A stretch of DNA of 64,000 nucleotides. It comes from Parasphingorhabdus halotolerans (GTDB lineage: Bacteria > Pseudomonadota > Alphaproteobacteria > Sphingomonadales > Sphingomonadaceae). A model generated the notes under the pieces. The model was given only the letters and a program-made list of their open reading frames with translations, was not told the DNA's origin and made no database searches. The stretch is taken from the NCBI RefSeq assembly GCF_012516475.1, contig NZ_CP051217.1, positions 2,356,001-2,420,000 on the forward strand, read 5' to 3'. The position numbers were made by a program, and so were the translations under genes. Below, piece after piece: positions 19,155-27,246 of the stretch. Within the stretch, counting starts at the first letter, position 1, and every line of letters begins with the position of its first letter.

Positions 19155-20006
19155 CTATTCGGGCAAGCCAATCACATACTCCAACGGAATGTCGACTACA
19201 GATACGAGCCTATATTGAAGGTCGTTGGTGTTATTGACGAAGTTCGTGTCCCACCTCGCTGTCCTTAAGTCGCCAACATCTTTAACAGTTTTAGGGTGAA
19301 TTTTGCCACCATTTGGTATGTCGTTGACTTCAATCCTGATCGCTTCGTATGGCGCAAGGGTAAAGCGGCCCCCAACGACTGCTTTTATCACCCTGTCTTG
19401 GGCAGGCTGCGCTCGTTCCGGCCTAAAAACATTTTTCATTGGCTCACGAGCTGTTTCAGAAATTCTCTCTGCTTCCATCTCGTTGACTTCTTGTTCCAAA
19501 ATACTTTCCCATGTCATGGATTTGTAAAGCGTGAGCAACAGCATCCCGATTATCAAGCCTGTTCCCATCATAGTCCGAAGTGAAGCGCCATCATCGTCGG
19601 GATAATCTTCCGGTTTGCGATTGACGCCCATGACCATCGTGGTGACGTGAAAGGCTGTTGGAACGAGAGGAATCATGTTGAATCCCGGCATCATGTCGAA
19701 CAGCGCCGCAAAGACTGGCAGCGTCACCAACCAAGACCGGCCAATCATTCCGCCGCGTATCCAAGTGATCCCAATCAGGCAGGTCAGGAAGAATAAATGC
19801 CACCAGAATGCAGGTAGTGTATCTTGACCTGCAACTTGCCCGAGCGCGCCCACAACGGCAGAGTTCGAGCCAAAATAGGGAAGAATATAAGTGGGCGTAT
19901 TGAGCAGCAGATACAGCCCAAAAAACACTGGCCCTGATTTCAATGCAGCTGACACCAACGACAGCCATTTATGCAGGTCTTCTTTGCTTTGCGCGCTCAT
20001 TGCCAC
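19155..20006 (-). CDS. Multi-pass membrane protein with soluble C-terminal domain, unknown
   Basis: The protein has 283 residues. About four hydrophobic helices lie in the first 170 residues (around SGPVFFGLYLLLNTPTYILP, HLFFLTCLIGITWI, WLVTLPVFAALFDMMPGF and MMGTGLIIGMLLLTLY). A soluble C-terminal domain of about 110 residues follows, beginning with an acidic helix. I recognise no family. The ATG at 20006 overlaps the end of the lipoprotein gene by 10 bases, so the two form one operon; a lipoprotein plus membrane protein pair suggests an envelope complex, perhaps linked to DNA transfer or entry exclusion. That is a guess from position only. Confidence 0.6.
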   Translation of the reverse strand: MAMSAQSKEDLHKWLSLVSAALKSGPVFFGLYLLLNTPTYILPYFGSNSAVVGALGQVAGQDTLPAFWWHLFFLTCLIGITWIRGGMIGRSWLVTLPVFAALFDMMPGFNMIPLVPTAFHVTTMVMGVNRKPEDYPDDDGASLRTMMGTGLIIGMLLLTLYKSMTWESILEQEVNEMEAERISETAREPMKNVFRPERAQPAQDRVIKAVVGGRFTLAPYEAIRIEVNDIPNGGKIHPKTVKDVGDLRTARWDTNFVNNTNDLQYRLVSVVDIPLEYVIGLPE

Positions 20007-20431
20007 CGATCCCGAATAGCGGATTTCAGTTTTTCAATACGGAGAGTAGATCGCTCGGCATCGCTGCTACTGCCCGTTCCTGCGCCGAAAAAGCGCATTT
20101 CGACCGTGCGGCCATCGGGCTTGAGCGTCACGATAATATTGATGCTGAAAGATGTACCGATTATTGTTTGGCCGAAATTTGGCTGATCAGTAAAATTGAT
20201 CTGATTTATCGACGCGTCACGACCTGTATATTGGTATCCCTGCGCTTTGCCGATAGCGACCATGCCATCAAAGAAATTGTCGGGTCGTTTGGAAAGCGTC
20301 AGTGTCTCAACCGTGTTGAATTGCGAGCTGTTGCCGCTCAAACTTCCAATGGCGCAGCCTGACAGCGTTCCCGTTGTCACAATCATCAAGGCCGACAGCG
20401 CAGCCATGCGTTTGATATTCAATAATTTCAT
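19997..20431 (-). CDS. Small lipoprotein, unknown
   Basis: The protein has 144 residues. The signal peptide ends in the lipobox LSGC (Cys at about residue 26), so the mature protein is lipid-anchored. The body alternates beta-strand-like segments (IIGTSFSINIIVTLKPDGRT, VEMRFFGAGTG). The family is not recognised. The promoter region faces the XRE gene at 20553 and contains repeated ATTCCA sites, so this operon is probably controlled by that repressor. Confidence 0.7.
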   Translation of the reverse strand: MKLLNIKRMAALSALMIVTTGTLSGCAIGSLSGNSSQFNTVETLTLSKRPDNFFDGMVAIGKAQGYQYTGRDASINQINFTDQPNFGQTIIGTSFSINIIVTLKPDGRTVEMRFFGAGTGSSSDAERSTLRIEKLKSAIRDRWQ

Positions 20432-20448
20432 ATTACCCCCTCTTTTTC

Positions 20449-20516
20449 ATTCCACTTCAAAACAAGTTCATATTCCAATTGGTATATAACTGTTCGGTAT
20501 ATATTCCAAGTGGAAT
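20449..20516. promoter_or_regulatory. Operator cluster between lipoprotein and XRE genes
   Basis: Three related sites lie in the divergent promoter: ATTCCACTT (20449-20457), ATTCCAATTGG (20472-20482) and the palindrome ATTCCA-AG-TGGAAT (20503-20516). They share the half-site ATTCCA at about 23-31 base intervals. This layout fits binding by the XRE dimer encoded just downstream. Confidence 0.55.
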
Positions 20517-20552
20517 TTATCTGCACCGGAAAATGGATTTCCGGGACGCGAA

Positions 20553-20921
20553 ATGAGGACTGAAATATATTCAGATGAGCATCAAAGGCTCAGAATGATA
20601 TTGAAACGTGAACGGCTTGCAGCCGGATTGCGCCAGTCTGATATTGCCGAAAAAACGAACCGTTCTCAGGCTTACATTTCCAAATTTGAAAAAGGCGATT
20701 TGCGGCTAGATTTGGTCGATTTCGCGCTCTTTTGTCGGTCTATCGGATGCGATCCACACGAAGTATTTGATGAAATTTTTGGAACGAGACCACGCCAAGC
20801 AGAACGAACTCGCAGTCAGGCAATTGGGTTGGCGGAAAAAGGCGATGATGGACAAGACCTAGCCTTTGAAGTCCAGCCCTTGAAGCGTTTGCCGTCTGAT
20901 TCTGCACTTAAGGATCACTAA
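20553..20921 (+). CDS. XRE-family transcriptional regulator
   Basis: The protein has 122 residues. An N-terminal helix-turn-helix covers residues 12-70: LRMILKRERLAAGLRQSDIA, EKTNRSQAYISKFEKGDLRL and FALFCRSIGCDPHEVFDEIF. The C-terminal 50 residues are low-complexity and basic, and may mediate oligomerisation. It is divergent from the lipoprotein/membrane protein operon with ATTCCA sites between, so it likely represses both. It converges with the gene ending at 21010, with an inverted repeat between. Confidence 0.85.
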   Translation: MRTEIYSDEHQRLRMILKRERLAAGLRQSDIAEKTNRSQAYISKFEKGDLRLDLVDFALFCRSIGCDPHEVFDEIFGTRPRQAERTRSQAIGLAEKGDDGQDLAFEVQPLKRLPSDSALKDH

Positions 20922-20995
20922 CAAATCAGCCCTGCTTCGCGCCGCTGCTCAGGATATGGTGGCTGGCAGCTATGCAAAGCGGTGGGCTGATTTGT
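20921..20995. repeat. 75-base imperfect palindrome between convergent genes
   Basis: ACAAATCAGCCC (20921-20932) pairs exactly with GGGCTGATTTGT (20984-20995). The internal 51 bases (GCTTCGCGCCGCTGC and GGTGGCTGGCAGC) can form further stems. It begins at the last base of the XRE stop codon and could be a bidirectional terminator, a structured RNA or a recombination/transfer site. Confidence 0.5.
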
Positions 20996-21009
20996 ATCTC
21001 GGTGGCAGT

Positions 21010-21510
21010 CTAACCTAACGCCGCCGCCAGTTGCTCTGTAGGGCCAAGCATGGCGGCCTCTGCCATCGCCAAAGCTTCAAAAATGACAGTATGACGGGGT
21101 TCTCTGTCCCAGCATTTTTCGCGTTTCGGCTGCCAAGGCGTAAGCTCGGGGAAGCGAGCTACTAGCGCTTCGGCTTCGAGGTATTTATTGTCATATCGCC
21201 GGGGCCGTTCAACGGCGACGTCAAGCACCGGATGCTGGGTGGCTTTTTCTACAATAACGGCAATGAGCTGCTGTGATTTTGGTCCCTTGCGGCATTTTTC
21301 ATTCAGCTTTTGCGTCACCACGACATTCGGGCAATAATCACGAATGAGAGTATCTGCAAAGTTGGAGGCCTTTTTCGCATCTTTGCTCGCGGTGATTGAC
21401 ATTTGCCAATGACGCAGCCTGCCTCTGTCCAAGAAGACAACACCGACGCGGCCTGTCGCCACCGCGAACGATAGAAAGCTAAGTTCTTTCATAAGGCGAT
21501 CTTGTGTCAT
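21010..21510 (-). CDS. Unknown protein, possible RNase H-like fold
   Basis: The protein has 166 residues. The pattern is suggestive of an RNase H/RuvC-like fold: a first strand pair VGVVFLDRGRLRHWQMS with an acidic residue, a helix then strand FADTLIRDYCPNVVVTQKL, then YDNKYLEAEALVARFPEL and a final helix RHTVIFEALAMAEAAM with Glu. I cannot confirm the catalytic acidic set. It overlaps the end of the XRE gene at 21479-21829 by 32 bases and is translated from an internal ATG, so the two are an operon: a regulator plus possible nuclease or resolvase. The first Met could be residue 1 or the MKEL at residue 7. Confidence 0.6.
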   Translation of the reverse strand: MTQDRLMKELSFLSFAVATGRVGVVFLDRGRLRHWQMSITASKDAKKASNFADTLIRDYCPNVVVTQKLNEKCRKGPKSQQLIAVIVEKATQHPVLDVAVERPRRYDNKYLEAEALVARFPELTPWQPKREKCWDREPRHTVIFEALAMAEAAMLGPTEQLAAALG

Positions 21511-21829
21511 TCATCCGCCGCGTCACGCGCTCCAGAGTCGCAGAACGGTTTATGGTGCCTACATGATTGCGCACATCATTGGAGAGCGATGGCATCTGGT
21601 GGCGCAGTTTCTTTTTTCCATACTCCATCAAATCGGCAAATAGGCTTTCAAAGGACCGGCCATAGATGAGCGATAATTCGCAAATCTGCGGCAGTGACGG
21701 AATTTTGCGGCCATGTTCCAGCGCCGATATTTCTTTGTCGGTCGTGGCCATCAGATGCGCCAGATCATTTTGGGTAAGTCCCGCCTTGCGCCTTGCGAGG
21801 CGCAGGTCGTGGGAGAATTGTTTTAACAT
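21479..21829 (-). CDS. XRE-family regulator
   Basis: The protein has 116 residues. The helix-turn-helix lies near the N-terminus: FSHDLRLARRKAGLTQNDLA, HLMATTDKEISALEHGRKIP and LSLIYGRSFESLFADLM. The C-terminal half is basic. The last 32 bases overlap the next gene, which suggests coupled translation and a regulator-effector pair. The long palindrome at 21939-22021 lies in its upstream region, divergent from the coupling ATPase. Confidence 0.85.
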   Translation of the reverse strand: MLKQFSHDLRLARRKAGLTQNDLAHLMATTDKEISALEHGRKIPSLPQICELSLIYGRSFESLFADLMEYGKKKLRHQMPSLSNDVRNHVGTINRSATLERVTRRMNDTRSPYERT

Positions 21830-22229
21830 ATGCGTTGATTACGATTACTAATATCGCATCAGCATAGAATGTTGACCTACTGCCGCTCTAGCAGGCGCAA
21901 TGCCCCCAGTTTGTCTGTTTTATGTGCCTATCGAAAAACACCACCTATATGGTATGGACGCACCGTTAATGCCGGAAAGGTGAAACCTTTCCGGTGAGTG
22001 CGACATACCACATAGGTGATGTGTTCTTAGAATTACCGCCATGCTTGTTTCCTAAAGGGCAGAATATCTAAAATTCTGCACCCGATGCAAGACGGCTTAT
22101 CAATTCCTCTGGGCCACCATTGGCCGCCTAGCCATATCATGCCTTTCATGGCGTATTGTGCGCAAGCTCAATGTCCACAGCCGCTTTCGTAGCCTTTTTG
22201 CCAGCAGCTAGGCGCATGATAATGCGCCC
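21830..22229. other. 400-base divergent intergenic region holding a long hairpin
   Basis: No gene is seen. At 21939-22021 there is an 83-base inverted repeat. The outer arms of 18 bases (CACCACCTATATGGTATG and CATACCACATAGGTGATG) pair with two G-T type mismatches. The inner stem is a perfect 10 bp (CCGGAAAGGT at 21972-21981, ACCTTTCCGG at 21985-21994) closed by a GAA triloop. The structure is much longer than a terminator hairpin and has no T run. It could be an origin of transfer, a replication or recombination site, or a small structured RNA. The bases 22030-22229 show nothing else. Confidence 0.6.
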
Positions 22230-23387
22230 ATGCAAAACTCCGTCACCATCATAGGCAATGCGTTCCATCGCACTACGCCAAGGCGATTTGGCATTCAGCA
22301 AGCCGACCGGCTCCATCATTTTTTCGCGATGGGACAAACTGGAACTGGTAAATCAACCCTGATTGAACAGATGGCATTGCAGGACGCAGAGGCCGGGCGC
22401 GGCTTCTGCATCATCGATCCACATGGTGATATGGCAGAAAGCCTCGCGGGTAAAATCAAACAGTCTCACATTCATTGGCGGGTTGCAGATGCTGCTAGTC
22501 CCTATGGCTATAATCCGCTCACTCCTGCATCCGCCAAGCACCGACCGCTCATTGCATCGGGCCTGATTGAAACGCTCAAAAAGCAATGGTCAGATAGCTG
22601 GGGCGCACGAATGGAGCATCTGCTGCGCTATTCAATTCTGGCGCTCTTGGAGCTGCCGCAAGCCGATATGCGCGACATCACGCGAATGTATATTGATAAG
22701 GATTTTCGCAGAACTGTCGTTCCGCGCATTACTGATCCGCAAGTCAGGGCCTTTTGGACCGAAGAGCTGCCCAAAATGAACTATATGACCTCGATTGACG
22801 GGGTTGCGCCGATAGCCAACAAGCTAGGCGCGTTTCTGGCGCATCCGATAATGCGAACGGCATTATGCCAGCCCAAAGAGCCGCTGCGCTTTCGCAAGAT
22901 CATGGACGAAGGCCGGATATTGATAATCAATCTGGCCAAGGGCCAGCTTGGCTCTGACAATGCCAACGTGCTTGGCGGGTTGATCGTTTCCAGCATCATG
23001 AACGCTGCGTTTTCCCGCCATGATACGCCGCTTGAAAAGCGCCGTCCGTTTTTCCTTTATGTCGATGAATTTCATAATTTCACCACTGAGAGCTTCGCAG
23101 AGATGCTTTCAGAAATGAGAAAATACAGGATTTCGATAAACCTGTTTTGCCAGCACAGTTCACAGATGGAAAAGCCCGTCTTTGAGGCCGTATTGGGTAA
23201 CTGCGGAACCGTGCTGAGCTTCAGGCTTGGTGCGCACGACGCGCCGCTTATGGGAAGGCAGCTTGGTGATTTGCCGCCTTATGCTCTGGTGAGCTTGCCT
23301 AATTATCGCGGCTATTGCCAATTGATGATCGGCGGCCACAAAACGCCCGCATTCAGCATTCAAACTTGGCGACCAGACCTTCCGTAA
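22230..23387 (+). CDS. Short VirD4/TraD-like conjugative ATPase
   Basis: The protein has 385 residues. Walker A is GQTGTGKST at residues 35-43, followed by FCIIDPHGDMAESLAG, the classic coupling-protein strand with D-P-H-G-D. The middle contains RILIINLAKGQLGSDNANVL near residue 228 and Walker B FFLYVDEFHNFTTESFAEML near residue 271. Then come NLFCQHSSQM and a C-terminal SFRLGAHDAPLMG. It lacks the N-terminal membrane domain of VirD4, so it would be a soluble motor. It is related in class to the larger ATPase at 14127. The start ATG at 22230 is the only good one in frame. The long hairpin lies about 210 bases upstream. Confidence 0.8.
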   Translation: MQNSVTIIGNAFHRTTPRRFGIQQADRLHHFFAMGQTGTGKSTLIEQMALQDAEAGRGFCIIDPHGDMAESLAGKIKQSHIHWRVADAASPYGYNPLTPASAKHRPLIASGLIETLKKQWSDSWGARMEHLLRYSILALLELPQADMRDITRMYIDKDFRRTVVPRITDPQVRAFWTEELPKMNYMTSIDGVAPIANKLGAFLAHPIMRTALCQPKEPLRFRKIMDEGRILIINLAKGQLGSDNANVLGGLIVSSIMNAAFSRHDTPLEKRRPFFLYVDEFHNFTTESFAEMLSEMRKYRISINLFCQHSSQMEKPVFEAVLGNCGTVLSFRLGAHDAPLMGRQLGDLPPYALVSLPNYRGYCQLMIGGHKTPAFSIQTWRPDLP

Positions 23388-23440
23388 TTGTCGCCTTTCG
23401 GGTTCTACTGAGAACCACTGCAATCCCGTAAACTGAAAAA

Positions 23441-23632
23441 ATGGACAAAAAACTATCAGCAGAAGAACAGGCATTGATCGCAAAATTGGAAGAAGATTTC
23501 CTCCAGCAATATTTTGAAATCTGCAAACGAACCTACGAGCAAATGGAGCGCGACGGCACATGGCCGTGGGAATCCGATTCGCCAAATTTTGAAAATTTGA
23601 TAGATTCGGAAGATAACCCCGAAACTTCATGA
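23441..23632 (+). CDS. Small acidic protein, unknown
   Basis: The protein has 63 residues, mostly helical and acidic (LSAEEQALIAKLEEDFLQQY, then DSPNFENLIDSEDNPET). Its stop overlaps the recombinase start (ATGA at 23629-23632), a strong sign that it is real and translationally coupled. Small genes of this kind often precede large serine recombinases. No clear ribosome binding site is seen upstream of the ATG. Confidence 0.6.
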   Translation: MDKKLSAEEQALIAKLEEDFLQQYFEICKRTYEQMERDGTWPWESDSPNFENLIDSEDNPETS

Positions 23633-25146
23633 AAACTTGCTTTGCCTACATCCGCGTCTCAACCGTCAAACAGGGTGACGGCGTTTCGCTGGAGGCACAA
23701 AGAGAAGCGATCACGCTGTTTGCACAGCGCCATGACATCGCCATCTCGAAATGGTTCGAAGAGAAGGAAACCGCCGCTAAAAAAGGCAGGCCAATTTTCA
23801 ACCGGATGGTATCCGAATTGCAGAAAGGCGGTGCGAACGGCCTCATCGCCCATCGTATAGATCGAGGAGCGCGCAATTTCGCTGATTGGGCTAGGATTGG
23901 CGAGCTTGCCGATGCTGGATTTGATATCCACTTCGCCACCGAAAGTTTGGATTTTCGTTCTCGCGGCGGCCGTCTGGCAGCAGACGTGCAGGCAGTGGTA
24001 GCGGCTGACTATATCCGCAACCTGCGCGAGGAATGCATCAAAGGTTTGAACGGACGACTCAAGCAGGGCTTCTATCCGTTCAAAGCCCCGCTTGGCTACA
24101 ACGACAATGGCGGCGGCAAACCAAAAACTATTGACCCGGTCAGAGGGCCATTGGTCAAAACCATGTTCGAGCTATATGCGACCGGCAATTATTCGCTCTG
24201 GTCACTGGTTCCTGAAATCAACGGGCGCGGCCTGCGTAACGAGCGCGGACAACCTGTTTCCAAACAGGGTGTCGAGAAGATGCTACGCAATCCATTTTAT
24301 GCCGGCATCATGTTTGTGAAAAGTTCAGGCAAATCATATCCTGGCATCCACAAACCTTTGATCAGCGTTGATCTCTACCGAAAAGTTGCTGATATCCGCG
24401 AAGGTCGCGACAACAAGAAAGTGACCAAGCATGGCCACCGCTATCGCGGCTTATTCCGCTGTATGCATTGCGATCAGGCCATGATCCCTGAGAAACAAAA
24501 GGGGAGAGTATATTATCGCTGCCAGCTCAAACCCTGCATCACCAAGACCGTTCGCGAAGACATGATTGAGGCAGAGGTTCAGTCGCTGCTTAAACGCTTC
24601 GTGCTCAGCGACCGACAGGTTGAAATCATCTATCAGAAATTTGTTGCATGGGTAGAAGCGGGGCAAGTGCTGGATCAAGCGGAAAAGGCACCGTTTGAAA
24701 TCATCAAGCTCAAAGAGCGGTTATCGCGATTGACCGACAAATATGTTGACGAGATGATCGATACCGAAATCTATCAGGCCAAGAAAACTGAAATTTTGCT
24801 CGATACGAAAAAGTGGGAGGCACTAGCCGCGCAAACCACCAAAAAGGGGGAGCGTTTGGCGCAGATACGAAAATTCCTCGAACTGGTGAGAAGCCTTTAT
24901 ACGCAATATGTTTCGGCCCTTGCCGAGCAAAAACGGGAAATCGTGAAAATGGCGACCTCGAACCGCTTGGTAGACCGAAAAAACATAATGATTGAGCCGC
25001 CGGAATGGCTCTTGATGATCGAGTCATTGCTCGATCCGGCATATAGTGAACAGTGTAATACCACTTCTCGAACTTTTGACGCGCTTATCGAGCAATATGA
25101 AAGTCTCGCACAGTTAGGCAATCTGCAAAAGGCCCACCAGCATTAG
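23629..25146 (+). CDS. Large serine recombinase
   Basis: The protein has 505 residues. The catalytic domain begins FAYIRVSTVKQGDGVSLEAQ with the nucleophile Ser11 in the YIRVST motif and the helix region LIAHRIDRGARNF. A recombinase domain follows (PLGYND, MLRNPFYAGIMF), then a zinc ribbon with CMHC and CQLKPC (about residues 279-302) and a coiled-coil C-terminus. These enzymes integrate, excise or resolve phages and transposon-like elements through a covalent serine link. Length is normal. It lies at the right end of the 13.6-25.1 kb segment, so it may have mobilised that segment before or independently of the tyrosine integrase island. No repeats that could be its target were recognised. 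Confidence 0.9.
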   Translation: MKTCFAYIRVSTVKQGDGVSLEAQREAITLFAQRHDIAISKWFEEKETAAKKGRPIFNRMVSELQKGGANGLIAHRIDRGARNFADWARIGELADAGFDIHFATESLDFRSRGGRLAADVQAVVAADYIRNLREECIKGLNGRLKQGFYPFKAPLGYNDNGGGKPKTIDPVRGPLVKTMFELYATGNYSLWSLVPEINGRGLRNERGQPVSKQGVEKMLRNPFYAGIMFVKSSGKSYPGIHKPLISVDLYRKVADIREGRDNKKVTKHGHRYRGLFRCMHCDQAMIPEKQKGRVYYRCQLKPCITKTVREDMIEAEVQSLLKRFVLSDRQVEIIYQKFVAWVEAGQVLDQAEKAPFEIIKLKERLSRLTDKYVDEMIDTEIYQAKKTEILLDTKKWEALAAQTTKKGERLAQIRKFLELVRSLYTQYVSALAEQKREIVKMATSNRLVDRKNIMIEPPEWLLMIESLLDPAYSEQCNTTSRTFDALIEQYESLAQLGNLQKAHQH

Positions 25147-25197
25147 GCAGAGAATTTCTATAAAATAGGCTATAATGCCAAGACAAATTCCGATTTT

Positions 25198-27246
25198 ATG
25201 TCTAATCACGCAACTAAAGAATCTCTGAGGGGCAACAACTTGCAGCAATTCGGCGAAATCGAAAAACGCCTTTGGTCGGTAGCAGACCACCTGCGGGCCA
25301 ATTCTAACTTTGCCAGCAATGAATATTTCATGCCTGTCATGGGCCTGATTTTCCTACGTCATGCCTATAGCCGCTTTTTGCGGGTGAAGGCCGAGATTGA
25401 GGAAACACTGCCATCACGCGGCGGCGTCACACGTCCGCTCACCAAAGAGGATTTTTCGCAGCGCGGTTCGATATTCTTACAACCAGATGCGCAGTTTGAT
25501 GCGCTGGTTGCCATTCCCGATGGCGGCGACCGGGCGGGCGCTATCATCGCTGCAATGGAGAGCATCGAAGCAGATTATCAATCGCTAGATGGCTCGCTGC
25601 CTAAGACCGAATATCAGGAACTGGGCGATGATGACCTTGGCCAGCTTTTGCGCACTTTCAACGACCCTGCGCTTAAAAAAGCCGATGGCGATGTGTTCGG
25701 GCGGATTTACGAATATTTCCTGACGCAATTTGCCGATCAGAAGGCGCATGATGGCGGCGAGTTTTTCACGCCGGTTTCCATTGTGCAAACCATCGTCAAT
25801 GTGATCGAGCCAGATCACGGCAAGATCATTGACCCCGCCTGCGGCTCTGGCGGAATGTTCGTTCAGTCAGCGCATTTTATTGAGCGAATGCAGCAGAACC
25901 CGAATGAACGGGTGACGTTTTACGGGATGGAGAAAAACCCGACCACGATCCGCCTCGCCAAAATGAACCTCGCCGTTCACGGGCTGGAGGGCGATATTCA
26001 AAAAGCCATTTCTTATTATGAAGACCCGCACGCGATGATCGGCAAGGCCGATTTCGTGATGGCCAATCCACCGTTCAACGTAGACGAGATTGACGCGGAG
26101 AAAATTAAGGACGATCCGCGCCTGACCTTTGGCCTTCCCGGCGTGAATAAAGGCGGCAAGGTATCCAACGGCAATTACGTCTGGATGTCATTCTTCTATA
26201 GCTATCTGGCCAAGCAAGGCCGCGCTGGCATCGTTATGTCATCTCAGGCTTCGTCTGCGGGCGGTCAGGAAGCCAAAGTCCGCGAGGCAATGGTGAAGAC
26301 GGGCGATATGGATGTGATGATCGCCATTCGCTCCAACTTCTTTTACACTCGCACCGTGCCCTGTGAGCTTTGGTTTATGGATAAGGGCAAACCCGATGCG
26401 ATGCGCGATAAGGTGCTGATGATCGATGCGCGGCATATATTCCGCAAAGTCACGCGCAAGATTTATGATTTCACCCCCGAACAAGCGCAGAATATCGCGG
26501 CCATTGTTTGGCTGTATCGCGGGCAGCAAGATCGCTTTTTGGCACTGGTTGAAGGCTATCTCGAAACTGCTTTTACGGAAATGCAGAGCTGCGACTTTGC
26601 CCCGCTGATTGCGGCGATGGACGCAGTGACGGCGGCGCATAAGGATGCGGAGCTTACTGCGCTGGCAGAAACGTTAAACGCCGACATGACGACGCTGTCC
26701 AAGGCCGCAGAAGCAGCGAAGGCAGCGCATTGGGATGGTCAAAAGCGCGATAACGCAGCGATGCTCGCTTCTGCCGTAGCGCTGCATCCGCTGGCAGATC
26801 AGGCCAAAGCGCTGGCCAAAAGCATTGACCATTTCTTCAAGACGGCTGGCCGTGTGCATGATGCCGAAGTGGCGGACGGTGCAAAGGCGGCAGAGGGCAA
26901 AAAACGGCTGAATGTGATGGATGCTGAGCGTCACCTTGTGACCGAGCATTTGAAACAGGCGCGTTATTTTAATGGACAAGCCGAATGGCTGCAAAGTCGT
27001 TTCCCCGATGCCGAACTGTGCGATGTCGAGGGTCTTGTGAAGCTGACAGATCGCAAAGAGATTGAAGCCAAGGACTGGAGCCTGACGCCGGGTCGCTATG
27101 TTGGTGTTGCACCGGAAGAAGAGGATGAGGATTTCGATTTTGAAGAGGCGCTGCGCGATATTCATATTGAGATTGAAGGGCTGAATGAGGAAGCGGCGCT
27201 CGTGGCCGCGACAATCAAAAAGAATTTTGCAGAGCTGATTGTATGA
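25198..27246 (+). CDS. hsdM: Type I restriction-modification methyltransferase subunit
   Basis: The protein has 682 residues. It methylates adenine at the sequence chosen by HsdS. The N-terminal helical HsdM domain (LRANSNFASNEYFMPVMGLI) is followed by FFTPVSIVQTIVNVI, the SAM motif DPACGSGGMFVQSA near residues 212-225 and the catalytic NPPF in FVMANPPFNVDEID near residue 289. The C-terminal 200 residues are an Ala-rich helical tail ending in an acidic DEDFDFEEAL region. A -10-like TATAAT at 25171-25176 lies just upstream. The stop overlaps the HsdS start (ATGA). Confidence 0.95.
   Translation: MSNHATKESLRGNNLQQFGEIEKRLWSVADHLRANSNFASNEYFMPVMGLIFLRHAYSRFLRVKAEIEETLPSRGGVTRPLTKEDFSQRGSIFLQPDAQFDALVAIPDGGDRAGAIIAAMESIEADYQSLDGSLPKTEYQELGDDDLGQLLRTFNDPALKKADGDVFGRIYEYFLTQFADQKAHDGGEFFTPVSIVQTIVNVIEPDHGKIIDPACGSGGMFVQSAHFIERMQQNPNERVTFYGMEKNPTTIRLAKMNLAVHGLEGDIQKAISYYEDPHAMIGKADFVMANPPFNVDEIDAEKIKDDPRLTFGLPGVNKGGKVSNGNYVWMSFFYSYLAKQGRAGIVMSSQASSAGGQEAKVREAMVKTGDMDVMIAIRSNFFYTRTVPCELWFMDKGKPDAMRDKVLMIDARHIFRKVTRKIYDFTPEQAQNIAAIVWLYRGQQDRFLALVEGYLETAFTEMQSCDFAPLIAAMDAVTAAHKDAELTALAETLNADMTTLSKAAEAAKAAHWDGQKRDNAAMLASAVALHPLADQAKALAKSIDHFFKTAGRVHDAEVADGAKAAEGKKRLNVMDAERHLVTEHLKQARYFNGQAEWLQSRFPDAELCDVEGLVKLTDRKEIEAKDWSLTPGRYVGVAPEEEDEDFDFEEALRDIHIEIEGLNEEAALVAATIKKNFAELIV

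Noticed and set aside
22146..22337. 63-codon minus-strand frame
   Set aside because: Mostly antisense to the start of the coupling ATPase, with no ribosome binding site or family pattern.
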